A stretch of DNA of 5,070 bases, taken from the NCBI GenBank assembly GCA_031254155.1, contig JAIRVA010000140.1, positions 1-5,070 of the forward strand, given 5' to 3'. Shown here piece after piece: positions 1 to 4,085 of this stretch (within the stretch, counting starts at the first letter, position 1; every line of letters starts with the position of its first letter). Source of the DNA: Propionibacteriaceae bacterium. GTDB lineage: Bacteria; Actinomycetota; Actinomycetes; Propionibacteriales; Propionibacteriaceae. Below the pieces are notes generated by a model. The model was given only the letters and a program-made list of their open reading frames with translations. It made no database searches and had not been told where the DNA came from. Position numbers and translations under genes: made by a program.

Positions 1-839
1 AGCACGCCATCCTGCTGACCGACGGCGAGAACCACAACGAGTCAGTGACCCAGCTCGAATCGTCGATCCGGCAGTGCCTGGGCGAGTTCCAGGTGGACTG
101 CCGCGGGATCGGTGTCGAGTGGCAGGTCGGCGAGATCCGCAAGATCGCCCAAGCGCTCCTGGGCACGGTCGACGTCATCCCGAGCCCCAGGGACCTGCCG
201 CAGATCTTCCGGGAACTCATCGCCCGGTCCATGTCGCGCGGCGTGCCGGACGCCCAGCTGCGGGTGTGGACCCCGCAAGGCGCCCAGACCTTGTTCGTCC
301 GCCAGGTCTCCCCGACGGTCGAAGACCTCACCCACCGCGGCCGGGCGATCGACGCCCTCACCGCCACCTACCCGACCGGCGCCTGGGGTGACGAGTCTCG
401 CGACTACCACATCTGCGTCCGGCTGCCGGCGAAGGCCGTCGGAACCGAGCAACTGGCCGCCCGCGTCCAGCTCGCCACCGGGACGGCGATCCTCACCCAG
501 GGGCTCGTCAAGGCGAAATGGTCGGGCGACGTGGGCCTCACGGCCCGCATCAGCCCCGAGGTGGCCCACTACACCGGCCAGACCGAACTCGCATCGGTCA
601 TCCAGGAGGGCCTCGCCGCCCGCGCCTCGGGTGACGACCGGACGGCGACGCAGAAACTCGGGCGCGCCGTCCAGCTCGCCCAGCAGACCGGGAACGCCGA
701 GGCCGCCTCCCGCCTGGAACGCGTCGTCGATATCGCCGATGCCGCCACTGGTACAGTGAGACTCAAGAAGAACATCGAGAAGGCGGACGAGATGGCTCTC
801 GACACCGCCTCGACCAGGACAACCAGAATCCGAGGGTAA
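1..839 (+). CDS. VWA-domain protein, C-terminal part (5' end outside window)
   Basis: The reading frame is open from base 3 to the TAA at 837-839, giving 278 visible residues; the start lies upstream of the window. The first visible residues, HAILLTDGENH, match the strand and loop of a von Willebrand factor A domain that carries the late MIDAS aspartate (D7 of the fragment). The earlier DxSxS and Thr elements must lie upstream. After the VWA fold comes a beta-rich region (about 75-180, with RVWTPQGAQ and YPTGAWGDESRDYH), then an Ala/Leu-rich helical stretch (about 197-235) that looks TPR-like. A basic tail follows, ending in four threonines (T268, T271, T273, T274). I recognise this layout from actinobacterial VWA proteins encoded beside FHA proteins, PP2C phosphatases and Ser/Thr kinases, but its molecular role is unknown to me. 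No membrane segment is seen, so it is probably cytosolic. It is very likely co-transcribed with the FHA gene 2 bp downstream. Confidence 0.85.
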   Translation, partial: HAILLTDGENHNESVTQLESSIRQCLGEFQVDCRGIGVEWQVGEIRKIAQALLGTVDVIPSPRDLPQIFRELIARSMSRGVPDAQLRVWTPQGAQTLFVRQVSPTVEDLTHRGRAIDALTATYPTGAWGDESRDYHICVRLPAKAVGTEQLAARVQLATGTAILTQGLVKAKWSGDVGLTARISPEVAHYTGQTELASVIQEGLAARASGDDRTATQKLGRAVQLAQQTGNAEAASRLERVVDIADAATGTVRLKKNIEKADEMALDTASTRTTRIRG

Positions 840-841
840 CA

Positions 842-1627
842 ATGGCTCATTGCGAAGAGGGACACGAGACGACGGCGCAGGATTTCTGCGACGTCTGCGG
901 GCTGCCAGTCGTGGCCGACGCCACCCCGGAACCGGAACCAGCGGCCGCGGCCGGGTGTCCGCACTGCGGGTCGCCCCGGGCCGGGGCGGCCCTGTTCTGC
1001 GAGTCGTGTGGGTACGACTACACCACCGGCGCCGTGCCGCAGCAGGATCTGCACACCGAACTCGGGCTGACACCACCTGCCGAGGCACCGGACGACGCGC
1101 CCGTACCGTCGGACGCTGCGCCGTCGGACGCTGTACCTTCGGACGCCGTACCGTCGGACGAGACGACGGATGTCCCGGCCGCCGCCCGCCCGTCCCCGGC
1201 GGCGGGTGGCCCGACCGGGTCGCTCCACCGGTCGACACCCTGGGTGGCGGAGATCTGGGTCGACCCGCAGTGGTACGCCTTCCAGGAGGCCAGCGACCCG
1301 CTCCCGCCCCAGGGGCCGCCCCGCATCGTCCCTCTCAATGACCGGGCGCTCATCGGCCGCCACTCCGCGAGCCGCAACATCAACCCCGACATCGACTGCG
1401 AGCCCGACGCGGGCTGCAGTCGCCGTCAGGCGTACCTCACCCTGGTCGACGGCTACTGGTACCTCAACGACCTCGACTCCGCGAACGGGACGTACGTCGC
1501 CCCGGCGACGGCCTCGCTGCCCAGCGACCCCATCACGGCCCGGACCCAGATCGGGCCCGACCTGCGCATCTACGTCGGCGCGTGGACCCGGATCGTCGTG
1601 CGGCCCGCCACTCAGGGCGAAATCTAG
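842..1627 (+). CDS. Double zinc-ribbon / FHA-domain protein
   Basis: This is a 261-residue protein in three parts. Residues 1-60 hold two metal-binding knuckle sets: C4/H8/C16/C19 and C39/C42/C53/C56 (GCPHCG and FCESCG), typical of zinc ribbons. Residues 61-130 are a Pro/Ala/Asp-rich linker with a tandem PSDA[AV] repeat. Residues about 134-257 form a forkhead-associated domain: LIGRHS (GR at 172-173), CSRRQA (S193, R194) and DLDSANGTYV (N215-G216). FHA domains bind phosphothreonine peptides. The usual SRxH histidine is Gln196 here, which I believe is common in this actinobacterial subfamily. The ATG at 842 follows GAGGG at 832-836 and lies 2 bp after the VWA stop codon, so the pair is probably translated together. 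The likely role is a phospho-dependent adaptor for a Ser/Thr kinase pathway; the actual partner is not shown by the sequence. Confidence 0.9.
   Translation: MAHCEEGHETTAQDFCDVCGLPVVADATPEPEPAAAAGCPHCGSPRAGAALFCESCGYDYTTGAVPQQDLHTELGLTPPAEAPDDAPVPSDAAPSDAVPSDAVPSDETTDVPAAARPSPAAGGPTGSLHRSTPWVAEIWVDPQWYAFQEASDPLPPQGPPRIVPLNDRALIGRHSASRNINPDIDCEPDAGCSRRQAYLTLVDGYWYLNDLDSANGTYVAPATASLPSDPITARTQIGPDLRIYVGAWTRIVVRPATQGEI
1103..1162 (+). repeat. 15-bp tandem repeat, four copies, inside the FHA gene
   Basis: Four in-frame copies of a 15-bp unit close to GTACCGTCGGACGCT lie in the linker between zinc ribbons and FHA domain. They encode the pentapeptide [VA]-P-S-D-[AE]. Copies differ at only a few positions, some silent, consistent with recent duplication by slippage. 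The repeat probably tunes linker length and acidity and has no catalytic role. Confidence 0.85.
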
Positions 1628-1632
1628 GAGGA
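1625..1632 (+). promoter_or_regulatory. Ribosome binding site of the DUF3107 gene
   Basis: TAGGAGGA overlaps the stop codon of the FHA gene and lies 3 nt before the ATG at 1636, though the AGGAG core is about 4-8 nt away. It is the strongest Shine-Dalgarno match in the plus-strand unit. It supports the ATG at 1636 over an in-frame upstream GTG at 1582 that would lie inside the FHA gene. Confidence 0.75.
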
Positions 1633-1635
1633 CCC

Positions 1636-1857
1636 ATGGAAATCAAAATCGGCATCCAGAACGTGACCCGCGAGGTGACCCTCAACGTCGACCTGACCGC
1701 GGCCGACGTCACCAAGGCGTACAGCCAAGCCCGCGAGTCGGACGAGTTCCTCACCCTGACCGACACCTCGGGGCGCCAGATGCTCATCCCGGCGGCCACC
1801 ATCGGCTACATTGAGTTCGGCCAGGAACACAGCCGCCCCGTCGGCTTCGGCGCCTGA
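1636..1857 (+). CDS. DUF3107 family small protein
   Basis: A 73-residue protein beginning MEIKIGIQNVTREVTLNV, followed by an alpha-helical middle (about 22-36), FLTLTDTSGRQMLIPAATI, and ending YIEFGQEHSRPVGFGA. This matches my memory of DUF3107, a small actinobacterial family of unknown function with the pattern 'KIGVQNV.RE...L.LTD..GR..L.PA....YVE.G....R.VGFG'. The length is normal for the family. There is no signal peptide, membrane segment or cysteine, so it is a small cytosolic protein. It starts 8 bp after the FHA stop behind a strong ribosome binding site, so it is translated from the same message as the VWA and FHA genes. That placement suggests a link to the module, but no biochemical role is known to me. 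It ends 7 bp from the stop codon of the convergent vapC gene. Confidence 0.88.
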   Translation: MEIKIGIQNVTREVTLNVDLTAADVTKAYSQARESDEFLTLTDTSGRQMLIPAATIGYIEFGQEHSRPVGFGA

Positions 1858-1864
1858 GCCCGCG

Positions 1865-2287
1865 TCAGGGCAGTTCCCACCTCAGACCCGGTACCCGGGC
1901 GAAATCTCGGTCCAGACTAACCCACGTCGCATCGTGCTCAATCGCGACCGCGGCGTGTTGGATGTCGGCGAGCGCCGGACCACGAAAGCCGGTCACTTGG
2001 CCGAGTCTCCGGAAGATCTCCCAGTGCCGGGGACCGGGATTGACTACCACCGTGCGGGGGTGCCTGATCAGTCGGTTCAGCTCCGCCACCACGTCGTCGA
2101 GAGGCGTCGGCACCGCGAAAACGCGGGGATTGGTGATAATGCGGGTCACACCGACCAGGACCAAGGTCGAGAGCCCGAGAGGCTCGTCCGACTGGACTGC
2201 GGCGGCCAACCACGCGCGAAGCTGACTGTGGCGGGGATTGTCTTGTCGCATCGCCCCGATCACCACGTTGACGTCAGGCATGATCAT
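1865..2287 (-). CDS. vapC: VapC-type PIN-domain ribonuclease toxin
   Basis: This 140-residue protein belongs to the PIN-domain toxins of type II toxin-antitoxin modules, which cleave RNA (often tRNA or rRNA) when freed from their antitoxin. Visible landmarks are D5 in MPDVNVVIGA, the segment TRIITNPRVFAVPTPLDD (48-65), NPGPRHWEIF (83-92), D108 in ALADIQHAAVAIEH, and D126/D128 in WVSLDRDFARVPGLRW. These fit the subfamily of VapC37-like toxins paired with ribbon-helix-helix antitoxins. The position that is glutamate in many relatives (SELVL) is Thr41 here (STLVL); some family members also lack that acid, so this does not prove inactivity. The ATG overlaps the antitoxin stop codon as ATGA. A second ATG two codons later could also serve as the start. 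The gene is full length with no frameshift. Confidence 0.9.
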   Translation of the reverse strand: MIMPDVNVVIGAMRQDNPRHSQLRAWLAAAVQSDEPLGLSTLVLVGVTRIITNPRVFAVPTPLDDVVAELNRLIRHPRTVVVNPGPRHWEIFRRLGQVTGFRGPALADIQHAAVAIEHDATWVSLDRDFARVPGLRWELP

Positions 2288-2547
2288 GCGGCCAGCACCT
2301 CGGGCGCATCCGCGTACGCCTCGTCATCCAGCAACTCCTGGATCGACGCTCCGTTCGTCAGATCGACGCCGGGGCAGGTCCCGCCGTGACCCATGGGGGC
2401 AAAGTAGAACGGCTCCGGCGTGGCGTGGCGCTGGAGGTAGGCCAGCAGAGCCTCTTCGATGAGTGAGGTGGCGGTGCGACGTTGCGCGGCTGCACATTCC
2501 TTCACTCGCGTGTGTAGGGCATCATCAATGATGAAAGTGGTTCTCAT
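2284..2547 (-). CDS. vapB: VapB-type ribbon-helix-helix antitoxin
   Basis: An 87-residue protein starting MRTTFIIDDALHTRVKECAA. The N-terminal strand plus two helices (about 1-40, with RTATSLIEEALLAYL) form a ribbon-helix-helix (CopG/Arc-like) DNA-binding fold. The C-terminal half (FYFAPMGHGG...PGVDLTNGASIQELLDD, 47-75) matches the toxin-wrapping tail of this antitoxin family, with the PGVDL motif at 59-63. It should neutralise the downstream VapC and, as VapBC complex, repress its own promoter. An in-frame ATG at 2559 would add MLLR. I prefer 2547 because family members begin MRTT[VF]-like and because a TATGCT hexamer sits 7 nt before it, fitting a leaderless start. No convincing Shine-Dalgarno precedes either ATG. 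Its stop overlaps the vapC start by 4 bp. Confidence 0.88.
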   Translation of the reverse strand: MRTTFIIDDALHTRVKECAAAQRRTATSLIEEALLAYLQRHATPEPFYFAPMGHGGTCPGVDLTNGASIQELLDDEAYADAPEVLAA

Positions 2548-2554
2548 ACGTAGA

Positions 2555-2560
2555 AGCATA
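2555..2560 (-). promoter_or_regulatory. Candidate -10 box of vapBC, leaderless start
   Basis: On the minus strand, TATGCT (TANNNT type) is followed by seven bases and then the ATG of vapB, so transcription could begin at the A of the start codon. This arrangement is common in actinobacteria for leaderless messages. No good -35 box is visible at the usual distance, and the absence of a ribosome binding site fits the idea. This is inference from pattern only. Confidence 0.5.
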
Positions 2561-2580
2561 TCGCCAATATGCTGATATGC
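2556..2580. promoter_or_regulatory. Candidate VapBC operator with three ATATGC half-sites
   Basis: A perfect 7-bp inverted repeat, GCATATC (2556-2562) and GATATGC (2574-2580), encloses another ATATGC (2567-2572). The last two half-sites form a direct repeat with 8-bp spacing, and the first faces them in inverted orientation. The site lies in the short gap before vapB and overlaps the candidate -10 box. Ribbon-helix-helix antitoxins typically bind short repeated half-sites like these, so autorepression is likely. Confidence 0.6.
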
Positions 2581-2590
2581 TCGCGATGGA

Positions 2591-3553
2591 TCACGCTGGG
2601 GGTCTGGGTAGTTGACAGGTGGGGCACAGGTGGGTCCCCCGGCCCGCCACGCGGGTTTTCACGATGAGGGTGCCGCAGCGCGGACAGGGCCGGCCCTCCC
2701 GGCGGAAGACCTGGGCGAACTGGTCGAGGTAACTGCCGGGGGTACCATCGACCTGGAAATACGTCGCCATCGTGCTGCCGCCGACGGCCAGCGAATCGAG
2801 CATCGACTCCCCCGCCGCCCGGAAGACCGCGACCAACTGCTGGTCGGTCAGGTCGCCCACTCGCGTCGCGGGGTGGATCCGGGCGGCCCACAGCGCCTCG
2901 TCGGCGTAGATGTTGCCGATCCCGGCGGCCACCGCCTGGTCGAGGATCACCGCCTTGACCGGGGCGCGGGCGTGCCGCCGGGCCGCGGTGAGGAAGCGGG
3001 CTTCGGCGGCCGCCTGGGCGGCCGGGGCGAGCGGTTCGCCGCGCGCGTCGAGTGGCTGCGGCCCGAGGCCCGCGATGAAGGGCAGTTGCTCGACCGCGGG
3101 GGTTGGGACCACCTTGATCCAGCCGAAGATGCGCTGGTCGTTGAAGAACAGGTGGGTGTGGGCGACATCAGGCAAGACGTCATCCGCGCTCGCGTCCGCC
3201 CGTTCACCCAGGCCGAAGACCACCCGCGTACTGCGGTCGGGGAGCGCCGCGACGAAGGACTTCGTCGGGTGCCCGGCCCCCCAGTCGGCCTCGGCGTCGG
3301 CCTCGTCGCGGAAGACCAGTTGCCCGGTCATTTTCAGGTGGATGACGAGCGAGTACGCCGTGTCCAGGTCGATGACGAGCACCTTCGCGTACCGCCGGAG
3401 CCCGGTCACCCGGGCGCCGGTCACGAAGGGCTCCACCAGGTCGTCGTCGGCGAACGACTTCTCGTGGCGGATGTCCACGGTCAAGATCCGCCGGCCGAGG
3501 ATCAGGGTCTCCAACCCGCGCCGGACGGTTTCGACCTCGGGGAGCTCAGGCAT
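2591..3553 (-). CDS. mutM: Formamidopyrimidine-DNA glycosylase (Fpg/MutM)
   Basis: A 320-residue bifunctional DNA glycosylase/AP lyase that removes 8-oxoguanine and ring-opened purines in base excision repair. The catalytic N-terminus PELPEVETVRRGL is intact (Pro2 nucleophile, Glu3, Glu6). Lys57 (RRYAKVLVI) and HLKMTGQL (72-79) follow. The helix-two-turn-helix region contains GIGNIYADEALW (211-222) with the DNA-binding Asn214. The C-terminal zinc finger has C290/C293 and C310/C313, with Arg305 in VAGRGTHLCPTCQ. It is about 50 residues longer than typical Fpg; much of the excess lies at about 82-135, before FFNDQRIFGW. That version, with GHPTKSF and LPDRSTRVVF, resembles Fpg proteins I associate with Patescibacteria rather than standard actinobacterial Fpg. 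The ATG overlaps the stop of the deacylase gene by 8 bp (ATGCCTGA), so translation is probably coupled. It is the last gene of its operon before vapBC. Confidence 0.95.
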   Translation of the reverse strand: MPELPEVETVRRGLETLILGRRILTVDIRHEKSFADDDLVEPFVTGARVTGLRRYAKVLVIDLDTAYSLVIHLKMTGQLVFRDEADAEADWGAGHPTKSFVAALPDRSTRVVFGLGERADASADDVLPDVAHTHLFFNDQRIFGWIKVVPTPAVEQLPFIAGLGPQPLDARGEPLAPAAQAAAEARFLTAARRHARAPVKAVILDQAVAAGIGNIYADEALWAARIHPATRVGDLTDQQLVAVFRAAGESMLDSLAVGGSTMATYFQVDGTPGSYLDQFAQVFRREGRPCPRCGTLIVKTRVAGRGTHLCPTCQLPRPPA

Positions 3554-4082
3554 CCACCGCCACCGTCAGGTCCGCGACGAGCCGCGCGCCGGGCAGCCGG
3601 AGCAGGGCCGCCCCCGGTACGACGAGCTTCGACGTCCGGACCCCCGAGCCGATGAGCAGCCACTCGATGTCGGCCACGTACGGGTCGAGCCAGACCGGCC
3701 ACTCGGGCGGCAACCCGATGGGCGTGATCCCGCCGTACTCCATGCCGGAGACCGCGACCGCCTCGTCCATCGCCGCGAAAGAGCACTTCCGGACGTCCAA
3801 GGCCCGCTTGACCACGTGGTTGACGTCCACCCGGCGGTCGGCAGCGGTCATGCAACAGCAGTGCCTGGCCTCACCGGCCCGGAAACCCGTGATCAAGACC
3901 GCGTTCCCGGAGTCCTGCAGCGGCAGGTCCAGCTTCGTCGTCAGCGTCGCCGTGTCGGCGTCCGCCGGGTCGATGGTGAAGACGAGTGCCTCCGGGATGA
4001 GGGGGATCGCCGCCGCCACCGGCTGGGCCAGCCAGTCCAGGTGCTCCGCGGCCGGCCGGGCGTCGAGTCGGTCCAACCACAT
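3546..4082 (-). CDS. YbaK/ProX-family aminoacyl-tRNA deacylase
   Basis: A 178-residue protein of the YbaK/EbsC superfamily, which hydrolyses mischarged aminoacyl-tRNAs in trans and so guards translation accuracy. Recognisable motifs are DVNHVVKRALDVRKCSFA (86-103), the MDEAVAVSGMEYGGITPIGLP block (105-125) with its Gly-Gly-x-x-Pro-x-Gly signature, and WLLIGSGVRTSKLVVPGAAL near the end. The lysine that many YbaK/ProX members carry in the LxVPLxxxxK segment appears to be Asn60 (LQDSGNAVL). I believe other actinobacterial members share Asn there, so its tRNA or amino-acid specificity cannot be assigned. Three adjacent cysteines (75-77) are unusual. The ATG lies 3 bp after the stop of the upstream dehydrogenase gene, and AGGGG inside that gene's end is a plausible ribosome binding site. 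Its end overlaps mutM by 8 bp. The protein is probably cytosolic. Confidence 0.88.
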   Translation of the reverse strand: MWLDRLDARPAAEHLDWLAQPVAAAIPLIPEALVFTIDPADADTATLTTKLDLPLQDSGNAVLITGFRAGEARHCCCMTAADRRVDVNHVVKRALDVRKCSFAAMDEAVAVSGMEYGGITPIGLPPEWPVWLDPYVADIEWLLIGSGVRTSKLVVPGAALLRLPGARLVADLTVAVDA

Positions 4083-4085
4083 GGG

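Noticed and set aside
42..1238. Long minus-strand open frame (398 codons) opposite the VWA and FHA genes
   Set aside because: It is an Arg/Pro/Gly-rich shadow of high-GC coding sequence, matches no family I know, and lies opposite two genes with clear conserved domains.
1582..1635. Upstream GTG start at 1582 giving a 91-residue DUF3107 protein
   Set aside because: The extension overlaps the FHA gene and lacks family similarity. The ATG at 1636 has a strong ribosome binding site and matches the family N-terminus.
1887..1899. GC hairpin CCCGG-TAC-CCGGG as a terminator for the plus-strand unit
   Set aside because: It has only a 5-bp stem and no T-run after it, and lies in conserved vapC codons. 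It is kept only as a remark in a finding.
2612..2617. TTGACA on the plus strand, a perfect -35 consensus
   Set aside because: It lies within the antisense of the mutM 3' end, has no -10 box about 17 bp downstream, and leads to no plus-strand gene.
2612..3655. Plus-strand open frame (347 codons) opposite mutM
   Set aside because: It has shadow-like composition, and the opposite strand carries all MutM catalytic and zinc-finger motifs.
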